Source of the DNA: an uncultured Eubacteriales bacterium
GTDB taxonomy: Bacteria; Bacillota; Clostridia; Oscillospirales; Oscillospiraceae
Assembly (NCBI GenBank): GCA_902496595.1
Contig: CABVBV010000018.1
Location: forward strand, 1 to 22,865
Reading direction: 5' to 3'
Length of the DNA stretch: 22,865 nt
Part shown: positions 14,262 through 22,318 of the stretch, one piece after another
Layout of the letters: each line of letters begins with the position of its first letter
Position numbering within the stretch: the stretch's first letter is position 1
Notes under the pieces: generated by a model
Told to the model about the DNA's origin: nothing
The model's database searches: none
Seen by the model: only the letters and a program-made list of their open reading frames with translations
Made by a program: the position numbers and the translations under genes

Positions 14262-16130
14262 TTATGTACAAGTGAACAGTATTACCTGCCTCTTTTCGGC
14301 TATCTCGCCGAGCAGCTCCAAGACCCGGGCTCTTCGCTCCGTGTCGAGATTCACGAGCGCATCGTCCAAAATCAGAGGGCAGGGCTCGTCTGCGGGAAGG
14401 GTCAGATCAACAATTGCCAATCGCACAGAGAGGTACATGAGATCCGACGCGCCCGCGCTCAGGTAGATCGCCTCCCTCTGGGCGCTCTCGCCCTCCTGCC
14501 TGAGCAGCACGGAAAAGTCCTTGGCTACGGCTACGGACGTATACCTCCCTCCGCTCAGTCTCGAGAGGTACTCCGCAGCCCTGCGGCCGAGCTCGGGCGA
14601 AAACCTGCTCTGCAGCTCGGCGTCCGCCTGCCTGAGCGTCTCCGACGCCAGACTTATCGCCTCGTACTGGGCCTCGAGCGCTGCGAGCCGTTCCCGCTTT
14701 TCCAGCAGCCCGCTGCGCAGAGCCATGGGGTCGCCGGTCGCCGCTATCTTTCCCGACAGCTCCGCTATTGCGGTTCTCAGCCGCTCGCAACGCTGCTCCG
14801 CACGGGCGACTTCCACGGCCTTGCCCGGCTGTTCAAACAGCCTGGCCTCCGCCTCATGCTGAGCTCTGCGGCTGTCCGCCAGCCTTCTCCCCAGGTCTTT
14901 GAGCGAGTCCTCATCCTTACGCGCCCGGGCGCACAGGTCTATGTACTTTTCAAGATTCTGCCTGAGCTCCTCCTCGCTCCCGGCGCCCACGGAGTCCAGG
15001 ACGCGCATCCGCTCCCGGGCCGCGTCGCTCGCGGTCTTTGCAGCCTTCTTACCGGAGGCCAGTTTCCAGGCGAGCAGGCCCAGCGCGGCCGCAGCGCCCG
15101 CGAGCGCATATACCGACCAGAACGAGAGCGCCGCACAGGCGGCAAGCAGCACGCCCAACGCGATATACTGCCAGCGTCCGCGCTCCGGAAGTTCTGAGCT
15201 CTGCCGAAGTTCCCGTGCCCTCTCGAGCGCCTCTGAAGCCTTGGCCTCGGCCTCTTCGGCGCTCATGCCGAAAAACGCGCTCGCGTGGAGCTCGGCGAGC
15301 CTCTCCTCGTATCCCGAGGCCGTCCTTTCGCTCAGAGCCTCCAGGCGGGCGATGTCGTGCGTGGCATTGTCAAAGTCGCGTCTCGCCGCCTCGCGCTCGG
15401 CCGCCCGCTTCTTTTCCAGGCCGGATGACAGCGCAGCGGCCTCTTCCGAAGCGCGTTCGAGCTCTCTTCCGAGCTCGCTTCGTCTCGAATCCGCGTCTGT
15501 GATCTCCTCTAGCCTCTTCCCGGCGACGTCCAGTTCTGCCTCGAGTTCCGGTAAGGCTCCGCTGCGGTTCCGGCTCCGTCTCCGGTTCTGCCAGCCCTTC
15601 AGCCTCGCCAGGGCTTCGGTACAGCTGGTGCCCTCCTCACCGGTGGAGACTATCGCGGCGATCCTCCGCTCCAGCTCTGCAGTTCCCGTGACTGCGGCTT
15701 CGCCCTGGCCGATGAAGGCGCTGCGTCTGAATACCTCTTTCCCTGCCCCGGTCAGCATCTCGCCCGCCGCGGCTCCGGTCATGCCCTTCACAGGCTCGGC
15801 GGTGCCGCTGTACACGGCCCGGAACTCACGCATGGGTGCGGAAGCGGTCTTTGTCTGCCTGGTCAGCGTGACGGCCCGACCTTCAAATTCGATGTCCATG
15901 CTTCCGGACATCGGTTTGCCAGACCAGGGCTGATATCTCAACTTATCCGGCAGATAGCCGTTCTTTGCCCGCTCCGAGGTGTCGATGCCGTAGAGCATTG
16001 CCCTTATGAACGCGCACCAGCTGCTCTTGCCGCTCTCGTTCGGCATGGTCACTACATTCAGGCCCGGCTTGAGCTCCAGAGTCTCGTCCTCGAGTCGGCC
16101 GAAGCTCGCGGTCATGCTTTTTATGATCAC
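14262..16130 (-). CDS. YhaN/SbcC-like AAA ATPase with central membrane hairpin
   Basis: A 622-residue ABC-type ATPase of the Rad50/SbcC group, YhaN-like. The Walker A motif is at PNESGKSS (30-37). Two coiled-coil-forming stretches (about 195-315 and 365-510) flank a hydrophobic hairpin at about 320-357, which replaces the zinc hook. The signature LSAGASDLMYLSVRLA is at 557-572 and Walker B PLILDDAL at 585-592. The protein ends at ILFTCT, where relatives usually read TCH, so the H-loop histidine appears to be absent. It starts with GTG at 16130, overlapping the nuclease stop by four bases (GTGA). With the upstream nuclease it should form a membrane-tethered SbcCD-like complex acting on DNA. 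Family YhaN proteins are often longer. Confidence 0.88.
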   Translation of the reverse strand: MIIKSMTASFGRLEDETLELKPGLNVVTMPNESGKSSWCAFIRAMLYGIDTSERAKNGYLPDKLRYQPWSGKPMSGSMDIEFEGRAVTLTRQTKTASAPMREFRAVYSGTAEPVKGMTGAAAGEMLTGAGKEVFRRSAFIGQGEAAVTGTAELERRIAAIVSTGEEGTSCTEALARLKGWQNRRRSRNRSGALPELEAELDVAGKRLEEITDADSRRSELGRELERASEEAAALSSGLEKKRAAEREAARRDFDNATHDIARLEALSERTASGYEERLAELHASAFFGMSAEEAEAKASEALERARELRQSSELPERGRWQYIALGVLLAACAALSFWSVYALAGAAAALGLLAWKLASGKKAAKTASDAARERMRVLDSVGAGSEEELRQNLEKYIDLCARARKDEDSLKDLGRRLADSRRAQHEAEARLFEQPGKAVEVARAEQRCERLRTAIAELSGKIAATGDPMALRSGLLEKRERLAALEAQYEAISLASETLRQADAELQSRFSPELGRRAAEYLSRLSGGRYTSVAVAKDFSVLLRQEGESAQREAIYLSAGASDLMYLSVRLAIVDLTLPADEPCPLILDDALVNLDTERRARVLELLGEIAEKRQVILFTCT

Positions 16131-17212
16131 AGCTGCTCGGCCTCCTCCCCTCCGTCGAGTGCGGCGAGACCCCAGCGCACGGCTCTTGTGACGGCCTCGC
16201 GTTCCTCCTCGTCACCGGCGGCCTCGTATTTCTCCCTCAACAGGCGCAGAAAACAGCCTCTGAGCGAGTCTTCCCCGGCTCTCGCCCAGACGTCTTCCCT
16301 GAGTCTGGTGGCATCCCGCAGCCTCAGCCCGAAGCAGCTGTCCTCCAGCCTGCGCCGGAGCTCCGACATATCCACGGGTTCGTCGGTCTCACCCGTGACG
16401 GTGAGTTTGTATATGTTTCTCTCCGAGCCCTCGGGGAGACGGAAATCCGCGAGCTCCGAAGCGTCGACGCTGAGGTTCTCGTATCTCCTTGTGCAGACCG
16501 GGACGAAATTCAGCTCTACCCTGCCCGGCTCGACATCGGCAATGATGACGCCCTTCTCCCCGGTCTCGTCAAAGCCCCGGCCCTCGGGACAGCCGGGCCA
16601 GGCGTAGAAGCAGTCCCCGGCCCTCCGGAGCCCGCTGAACATATGAGCATGGCCCAGGGCCGCGTAGTCTATGCCGCTGCCGGCGAGCTCGGCCTCTGAA
16701 ATGGGGTCGTATCTGGAGCCGGGCACTCCCACGTCTCCGTGGATGCAGAGCAGCTCCAAACGCCCGGGCTCTCTTTCGGCCCGGAAATCCCTGAGCATGG
16801 GCCCGGAATTTGTGCCGGTGAACGCGGCTCCCCAGACCCTTGCCCCCAGCTCCGGGAGCTCCACCGGCTCGAGCTCGGGAGAGCGGAAGACGTGCGCGTT
16901 CTCCGGCAGGCTCAGCCTGCTCCAACGTCCGTTCACAGAGTAGAAGTCGTGGTTGCCTGGCGAGATGAAGACAGGTGCCTCCATCTCCGCGAGCGACAGC
17001 CGGAGCAGATCCTCCGTGCCCTGCCAACCCAGTTCGCTGTCAAAGAGGTCGCCCGGGAGCAGCACCAGCTGGGCTCCCGACTCGGCCCGGATCTGCGCCA
17101 GCGACCGCAGCAGCTGTCTCTGCTCCGATCGCCGTACTGCCGCCTTTTCCGAGGAAAGGCCCTCAAAGGGCGAATCGAGATGCAGGTCTGCCGCATGAAG
17201 TATTCGGATCAT
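16127..17212 (-). CDS. SbcD/YhaO-like metallophosphoesterase (DNA exonuclease)
   Basis: A 361-residue calcineurin-type metallophosphoesterase of the SbcD/Mre11/YhaO group. The five phosphoesterase motifs are complete: DLHLDSPF (Asp9, His11), GDLFD (Asp55), GNHDF (Asn87, His88), IHGD (His158) and GHAH (His188, His190). The DLHLDSPF form is typical of YhaO. A capping domain fills the C-terminal third. It overlaps ymdB by four bases upstream and the ATPase by four bases downstream, so it is produced in step with its expected ATPase partner. Exonuclease activity is from family knowledge. Confidence 0.92.
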   Translation of the reverse strand: MIRILHAADLHLDSPFEGLSSEKAAVRRSEQRQLLRSLAQIRAESGAQLVLLPGDLFDSELGWQGTEDLLRLSLAEMEAPVFISPGNHDFYSVNGRWSRLSLPENAHVFRSPELEPVELPELGARVWGAAFTGTNSGPMLRDFRAEREPGRLELLCIHGDVGVPGSRYDPISEAELAGSGIDYAALGHAHMFSGLRRAGDCFYAWPGCPEGRGFDETGEKGVIIADVEPGRVELNFVPVCTRRYENLSVDASELADFRLPEGSERNIYKLTVTGETDEPVDMSELRRRLEDSCFGLRLRDATRLREDVWARAGEDSLRGCFLRLLREKYEAAGDEEEREAVTRAVRWGLAALDGGEEAEQL

Positions 17213-17982
17213 GTATATCTCACCGCCTCGGCTCTGAGGCAGGCGCCCGTCTCAGTATCGAGCTCGAAGACGGCGCCCTCGAGCTTCGCAGGCCCCGACG
17301 CGCAGTCGTAGCGCCTGGGCACGTCGCCCAGGAACTTGCCTATTGACTGCTCTGGCTTGATGCCGATGACAGACTCGTACGGCCCGGTCATGCCGAGATC
17401 CGTGATGTAACCCGTGCCCCGGGGCAGGAGCCTCGCGTCCGAGGTCTGGACGTGCGTGTGCGTGCCCCAGACGGCGGAGACCCTTCCGTCGAGATAATAG
17501 CCCATTGCGAGCTTTTCGCTGGTCGCCTCTCCGTGGAAATCCACGACGATCAGTTGCGTCTCGCAGCCTTCGAGTATGGCGTCGACGGTGAGGAATGGGT
17601 TGTCCGTGTTGGGGTCGAGAGTGAATTTGCCGAGCAGGTTGACTACTAGCAGCTTGCCGAATGGGGTCTGGAAGCTCGCATAGCCCCTGCCCGGGCACTG
17701 CGGCGCGTAATTCGCCGGTCTGAGCACCCTGGCGCTCTCGTCGAGGTACGGCTGCAGCTCCCAGCGCGTCCATGTGTGGTTGCCGAGCGTCACCACGTCG
17801 GCTCCGGCAGCCAGAAGCGCGTCGCACTGTTTCGGCGTCACCCCGACGACATTTGCGTTTTCTCCGTTCACTACGACGAAGTCGGCGCCGAGCTCTTTTT
17901 TGATCCTTTTCAAATTCTTGGCCGCATAATCGAGCCCCGGATTCCCGACCACGTCGCCGACAGCAAGCACACGAAAAAGCAT
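17209..17982 (-). CDS. ymdB: YmdB-family metallophosphoesterase
   Basis: A 257-residue protein of the YmdB family (TIGR00282 type), a 2',3'- and 3',5'-cyclic nucleotide phosphodiesterase that in Bacillus affects the switch between motility and biofilm states. The metal-site residues are visible: Asp10 (VGDVVG), Glu41-Asn42 (NGENAN), Asn68-His69 (LGNHTW), His in DFHGEATSEK (near 150), and THTHVQT (near 175). B. subtilis YmdB has a similar length. AAAGGAG lies nine bases before the ATG. It is first in a four-gene operon with the SbcD-like and YhaN-like genes, an unusual neighbour set. Confidence 0.95.
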   Translation of the reverse strand: MLFRVLAVGDVVGNPGLDYAAKNLKRIKKELGADFVVVNGENANVVGVTPKQCDALLAAGADVVTLGNHTWTRWELQPYLDESARVLRPANYAPQCPGRGYASFQTPFGKLLVVNLLGKFTLDPNTDNPFLTVDAILEGCETQLIVVDFHGEATSEKLAMGYYLDGRVSAVWGTHTHVQTSDARLLPRGTGYITDLGMTGPYESVIGIKPEQSIGKFLGDVPRRYDCASGPAKLEGAVFELDTETGACLRAEAVRYT

Positions 17983-18026
17983 ATAGGATCGCTCCTTTGC
18001 CCAATTAATTTAAATCACAATATTAG

Positions 18027-18055
18027 AGTATAACACAAGCTCTGCCGCACCGCAA
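18027..18055 (-). promoter_or_regulatory. Promoter for the ymdB operon
   Basis: On the minus strand: -35 TTGCGG (18050-18055), 17 bp, then an extended -10, TGT-TATACT (core 18027-18032). The transcription start would fall near 18020, about 38 bases before the ymdB ATG. Confidence 0.7.
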
Positions 18056-18116
18056 ATATTATTCCGCCGCCCGGGCATAATACCAGTGCAAAAAGAAACA
18101 AACGGAGGGCAAAATT

Positions 18117-18281
18117 ATGCAGAACAGTTCATTTTTGAAGGGTATGGGCATGGGCCTCGCCATAGGCGCGTCCGTGGGCATGGCGCTCGCACCGAAGCGC
18201 AAGAACACGAACGTCGTCGGCAAGGCCCTCAAGGCCGCCGGGGAGCTCGCGGAGAACATCACCGACGCGATGATGAAATAA
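18117..18281 (+). CDS. 54-residue small protein with glycine-zipper helix
   Basis: A short gene with a clear ribosome site, GGAGGG, eight bases before the ATG. The protein opens MQNSSFLKG, then has a glycine-spaced hydrophobic stretch, GMGMGLAIGASVGMALAP (residues 9-26). A basic segment KRKNTN follows, then an amphipathic tail ending in DAMMK. This layout resembles small YtxH-like membrane proteins, with one helix and a cytoplasmic charged tail, but no function can be assigned. GC-rich codon use and the good ribosome site argue that it is real. It is divergent from ymdB. A -10-like CATAAT lies at 18076-18081 without a convincing -35. Confidence 0.75.
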   Translation: MQNSSFLKGMGMGLAIGASVGMALAPKRKNTNVVGKALKAAGELAENITDAMMK

Positions 18282-18305
18282 TTCCCCAAAAAACCGAAAA
18301 AACAC

Positions 18306-18334
18306 TTGCAAAGCCGGACGCTGCGTGCTAATAT
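18306..18334 (+). promoter_or_regulatory. Promoter for tRNA-Arg
   Basis: A -35 box TTGCAA (18306-18311), 17 bp, then -10 TAATAT (18329-18334). The start near 18341 leaves only about 11 bases of leader before the mature tRNA. Confidence 0.65.
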
Positions 18335-18351
18335 ATTAAGGCGCTCAATAA

Positions 18352-18428
18352 GCGCCGTTAGCTCAGCTGGATAGAGCGTCTGGCTACGGACCAGAAGGCC
18401 GGGGGTTCGAATCCCTCACGGCGTGCCA
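18352..18428 (+). tRNA. tRNA-Arg (anticodon ACG)
   Basis: A complete 77-base cloverleaf with an encoded CCA. The acceptor stem pairs 18352-18358 with 18418-18424, with one G-U pair. The D stem is GCTC/GAGC, the anticodon stem TCTGG/CCAGA, and the loop CTACGGA gives anticodon ACG at 18386-18388 (read as ICG after deamination by TadA). There is a five-base variable loop, a T stem with a TTCGAAT loop, and discriminator G followed by CCA at 18426-18428. Confidence 0.97.
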
Positions 18429-18445
18429 GCGGCGGTTCGCCGCGG

Positions 18446-18478
18446 ACAGATCGCGCTTCATGCGCGGTCTGTTTTTTT
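18446..18478 (+). terminator. Terminator after tRNA-Arg
   Basis: An 11-pair stem with one G-U pair (18446-18456 with 18462-18472) and a five-base loop TTCAT runs into seven T residues (18472-18478). Confidence 0.9.
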
Positions 18479-18542
18479 ACCTCGACGCCGCGTCTATACG
18501 ACGGCGGTTTGATTTTTAGCGTAAGATGACATGGATTTTGTG

Positions 18543-18567
18543 CGGAGGAGAAGACCTCCGTTTTTTT
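18543..18567 (+). terminator. Second terminator downstream of tRNA-Arg
   Basis: A six-bp stem CGGAGG/CCTCCG (18543-18548 with 18555-18560) is followed by seven T residues. A third, imperfect hairpin around 18485-18508 followed by GTTTGATTTTT lies between the two. No gene is seen between them. The T tracts are on the plus strand, so they do not obviously end purL, which converges from the right and has no clear terminator of its own. Confidence 0.7.
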
Positions 18568-18610
18568 ATTGGAATGCCTTGACGGTAAGCTGATGCGCTT
18601 CGGCTTGCGA

Positions 18611-21600
18611 TCATTTGAAATAGTCGACTCCGCTCTCGAAGACGGGTTGGGTGCAGGTGTCGGGAACGTTGCGATAGAGGCCGCGGCCGCTGCGCTCCGT
18701 GTGGCCCATTTTGCCCAGGACTCTGCCGTCTGGCGAGCTTATCGCCTCTACCGCGAGCACCGAGCCGTTCGGATTGAAGCGGACGTCCATAGTCGGCTCG
18801 CCCGTATCATCCACATACTGGGTCGCAAGCCTGCCTGTGTCCTTCAACTCGGACAGCAGCGGCTCCGGGCAGATAAAGCGGCCCTCTCCATGAGATATTG
18901 CCACTGTGTAAATATCTCCCGGATCGCATTTCGACAGCCAGGGGCTGAGGTTCGAGGCCACGCGGGTGCGCACGAGCATACTCTGGTGCCGGCCTATCAT
19001 GTTGTAGGTCAGCGTCGGGCAGCCCGCGTCTGTCTCAACTATGCGCCCGAAAGGCACGAGGCCCAGCTTTATGAGCGCCTGGAAGCCGTTGCAGATGCCC
19101 AGCATCAGCCCGTCGCGGGCATAGAGCAGCTCGTGTACCGCGTCCGTCAGCCTCTGTGAGCGGAAGAACGCAGCCATGAGCTTCGCGCTGCCGTCAGGCT
19201 CGTCGCCGCCCGAAAAGCCGCCGGGCAGAACTATCATCTGGCTCCTGCCTATCGCCTGCGCAACGCGCTCCACGCTCTCCGCCACGTCCTGCGGACTGAG
19301 GTTCCTTATCACCAGGATCTCCGGCTCCGCTCCGGCCCTCCTGAGCGTCCGCGCCGTGTCGTACTCGCAGTTCGTACCCGGGAACACGGGTATGAGCGCC
19401 CTGGGTCTGGCGAAGCTCGTCCTCGGCGCAGGCCTTGAGGCGGCCTTGAACTCCAGCTTCTCCAACCTCTCGCGGCCCTGCCCCGGGGCTGACAGGCTCG
19501 GCATCACAGGCTCCAGCTTGCCCTCCCAGGCGGCCTGTACTTCGGAGAGGTCGACACGCTCTCCCGCGCACTCGAAGGTATAGCTCTCGATAACACTGCC
19601 TATCGTCTCTCCCGCGCCGCAGCCGGGCCCCGTTTCAACTATCATGCAGCCGCAGCCGAAGCCGAAGAGCCGCTCTTTGTCGAAATCCGAATCGACCTTG
19701 ACTCCAAGACGGTTGCCGAAAGCCATCTTGCACAGGCCCTCGGCCACACCGCCGCTGCCTACGGCCCAGCAGCCGCATACCTCTCCGGAGCACATGAGCG
19801 CCTCCAGCTCGGCGAACATTTTCAGCGTCGCCTCGGCGTCGAAGGGGTCGGCATGGAACAGGGCCAGCCTGTCCCCGGCGCGTTTCAGCTCCGGCGTCAC
19901 CACGTCGTCGACGCTGCCGCAGGTCACGGCGAAACTCACGAGCGTGGGAGGCACATCCATATCCTCAAAGCTGCCGGACATACTGTCCTTACCGCCTATC
20001 GCCGCCATGCCGAGGCCGACCTGCGCGTCGAGCGCGCCGAGCAGGGCCGCGAACGGCTTGCCCCAGCGCTCCGGCTCCGTGCGCAGGCGCTCAAAATACT
20101 CCTGGAAGCTCATGTACACCCGCTCGTGCCCCATGCCGGAGGCCACGAGCCGCGAGACGCTCTCTACCACGGCCAGGTATGCCCCCTGATACGGGTCCTG
20201 CTCCGACACGCGCGGCTCGAAGCCGAAGGCCATCGCCGAGCAGGTCGTGGTCTCGCCCATGACAGGCAGTTTGGCTATCATGCTCTGCGCGGGCGTGAGC
20301 TGGTATCTGCCGCCGTAGGGCATGACGACCGTGCCCGCGCCTATCGTGCTGTCGAACCTGCCGCCCAAACCCTTCCTCGAGCAGACCGAGAGGTCTGACA
20401 TGATCGCCGCGAGCTTCTCCGAGAGCGTGCCCGACACGGCGGGGCTGCGGTCTTCGACGGCGCTCTCCGGCACCTTCACCGAGGCGTGCTTCTCAGCGCC
20501 GTTGGATGCGAGAAATTCCCGGCTGAGGTCGGCTATCGTCTTGCCGCGCCAGCGCATACGGAGCCTCGGCTCCGCCGTCACCCGCGCCACTACCGTCGCC
20601 TCGAGGTTCTCCGCCGACGCGAGGTCGAGAAAATGCGCCGCGTCCGAGGCGGAGACGACCACCGCCATGCGCTCCTGGCTCTCCGAGATGGCCAGCTCCG
20701 TGCCGTCGAGGCCCTCGTACTTGCGCGGCACCGTATCGAGGTCGATGTCGAGGCCGTCGGCGAGCTCGCCTATGGCGACGGATACGCCGCCCGCGCCGAA
20801 GTCGTTGCAGCGGCGGATGAGCCGCGTGGCCTCGGGGTTTCTGAACAGGCGCTGCAGCTTGCGCTCCACGGGCGCATTGCCCTTCTGCACCTCGGCGCCG
20901 CAGGTCTCGAGGCTGTGGACGCCGTGGGCCTTGGAGGAGCCGGTCGCGCCGCCGCAGCCGTCGCGCCCCGTGCGCCCGCCGAGCAGGATGACCACATCGC
21001 CCGGCTCCGGCGTCCCGCGCACGACGTTGCGCTCCGGCGCCGCCGCCACGACCGCGCCTATCTCCATGCGCTTGGCGACGTAGCCGGGATGGTAAAACTC
21101 GTCCACCAGCCCGGTCGCCAGCCCTATCTGGTTTCCGTAGGAGCTGTATCCCGCCGCGGCGGTCGTCACTATTTTGCGCTGCGGCAGCTTGCCGGGCAGG
21201 GTCTCCGACACCGGCGTGAGCGGGTCGCCCGCGCCGGTGACGCGCATCGCCTGATACACATAGGCCCGGCCCGAGAGCGGGTCGCGGATGGCCCCGCCTA
21301 TGCAGGTCGCCGCGCCGCCGAAGGGCTCTATCTCCGTCGGGTGGTTGTGGGTCTCGTTCTTGAACATGAGAAGCCAGGGCTCATCACGCCCGTCCACGTC
21401 CGCCGTCACCTTCACCGAGCAGGCGTTTATCTCCTCCGACTCGTCGAGGCCCTCGAGCTGTCCCGTTTTCTTCAAATACCTTGCGCCCAGAGTCGCCAGC
21501 TCCATGAGCGTGAGGGGCTTGTCCTCCCTGTTCAGCTCGCGGCGAATTTCCCGGCAGCGCTCATAGGCCCGGCGCACGCGTGAGTCTTCTATCTCGACCT

Positions 21601-22297
21601 CGTCTATTATAGTGCCGAAGGTCGTGTGCCGGCAGTGATCCGACCAGTAGGTGTCCAGCACCCTCAACTCCGTGAGGCTCGGGTCGCGTCCCTCAGCGCG
21701 GAAATATTCGCGGCAGAACCCGGCGTCGTCCGCGTCCATGGCAAGGCCCATGTCCCGCACGAGGCGCTCGAGACCGGCCCTGTCGAGTTCCCGGAAGCCC
21801 TCGAGCACGCGCACGTCTGGCGGCTCCGGGTAGTCCTCCCTGAGCGTGACGCGCTCTGCCAGCGAGGCCTCGCGGCTCTCCACCGGGTTAATGAGGTAGC
21901 GCTTTATCCTGTCCAGCTCCTCGTCCGTCACGTCCCCGTCCAGCAGATAGACCTTCGCCGTCCTGACGCTCGGCCGCTCTCCCTGCGTCAGCAGCTGCAC
22001 GCACTCGGCGCAGGAATCGGCCCTCTGGTCGAACTGCCCCGGCAGGTACTCCACCGCGAAGACCCGGCCCGCCTCCGGCAGCGTCTCGTGCAGAAGATCC
22101 ACCTGCGGCTCTGAAAACACGACCGGCAGCGCCCGCTCGAGCGTCCGGGCGTCAAGGCCCTCCACGTCGTAGCGGTTCAGCAGCCGCACCGAGCGCAGGC
22201 CCTCAGCGCCCAGAAGCGTCCTGAGCTCCGAGAGCACGGACTGCGCCTCAACGTCAAAAGGTGGCTTTTTCTCGACATATATCCGGCAGACCGCCAT
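18611..22297 (-). CDS. purL: Phosphoribosylformylglycinamidine synthase, single-chain
   Basis: A 1,228-residue FGAM synthase that converts FGAR, glutamine and ATP to FGAM in step four of purine synthesis. It carries all parts in one chain: an N-terminal PurS-like region (about 1-150), a linker, two AIR-synthase-like halves (the first with DTYWSDHCRHTTF and NETHNHPTEIEPFGG), and a C-terminal class I glutaminase from about residue 980. The glutaminase triad is visible: Cys1069 in GICNGFQ, then His1199 and Glu1201 in MGHTER. Length and the SDHCRH form fit the subgroup known from clostridia and streptococci, not the roughly 1,295-residue E. coli type. GGAGG lies seven bases before the ATG. It follows purD by 21 bp. 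Confidence 0.97.
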   Translation of the reverse strand: MAVCRIYVEKKPPFDVEAQSVLSELRTLLGAEGLRSVRLLNRYDVEGLDARTLERALPVVFSEPQVDLLHETLPEAGRVFAVEYLPGQFDQRADSCAECVQLLTQGERPSVRTAKVYLLDGDVTDEELDRIKRYLINPVESREASLAERVTLREDYPEPPDVRVLEGFRELDRAGLERLVRDMGLAMDADDAGFCREYFRAEGRDPSLTELRVLDTYWSDHCRHTTFGTIIDEVEIEDSRVRRAYERCREIRRELNREDKPLTLMELATLGARYLKKTGQLEGLDESEEINACSVKVTADVDGRDEPWLLMFKNETHNHPTEIEPFGGAATCIGGAIRDPLSGRAYVYQAMRVTGAGDPLTPVSETLPGKLPQRKIVTTAAAGYSSYGNQIGLATGLVDEFYHPGYVAKRMEIGAVVAAAPERNVVRGTPEPGDVVILLGGRTGRDGCGGATGSSKAHGVHSLETCGAEVQKGNAPVERKLQRLFRNPEATRLIRRCNDFGAGGVSVAIGELADGLDIDLDTVPRKYEGLDGTELAISESQERMAVVVSASDAAHFLDLASAENLEATVVARVTAEPRLRMRWRGKTIADLSREFLASNGAEKHASVKVPESAVEDRSPAVSGTLSEKLAAIMSDLSVCSRKGLGGRFDSTIGAGTVVMPYGGRYQLTPAQSMIAKLPVMGETTTCSAMAFGFEPRVSEQDPYQGAYLAVVESVSRLVASGMGHERVYMSFQEYFERLRTEPERWGKPFAALLGALDAQVGLGMAAIGGKDSMSGSFEDMDVPPTLVSFAVTCGSVDDVVTPELKRAGDRLALFHADPFDAEATLKMFAELEALMCSGEVCGCWAVGSGGVAEGLCKMAFGNRLGVKVDSDFDKERLFGFGCGCMIVETGPGCGAGETIGSVIESYTFECAGERVDLSEVQAAWEGKLEPVMPSLSAPGQGRERLEKLEFKAASRPAPRTSFARPRALIPVFPGTNCEYDTARTLRRAGAEPEILVIRNLSPQDVAESVERVAQAIGRSQMIVLPGGFSGGDEPDGSAKLMAAFFRSQRLTDAVHELLYARDGLMLGICNGFQALIKLGLVPFGRIVETDAGCPTLTYNMIGRHQSMLVRTRVASNLSPWLSKCDPGDIYTVAISHGEGRFICPEPLLSELKDTGRLATQYVDDTGEPTMDVRFNPNGSVLAVEAISSPDGRVLGKMGHTERSGRGLYRNVPDTCTQPVFESGVDYFK

Positions 22298-22318
22298 GTT
22301 CCGACCTCCGTTCCGAAT

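Noticed and set aside
14899..15933. Plus-strand open frame of 344 codons opposite the ATPase gene
   Set aside because: Serine/alanine/arginine-rich shadow of coiled-coil codons; no ribosome site.
18059..18289. Minus-strand 76-codon frame opposite the 54-residue gene
   Set aside because: No ribosome site, and it would collide with the ymdB promoter. The plus-strand frame has GGAGGG at the right distance.
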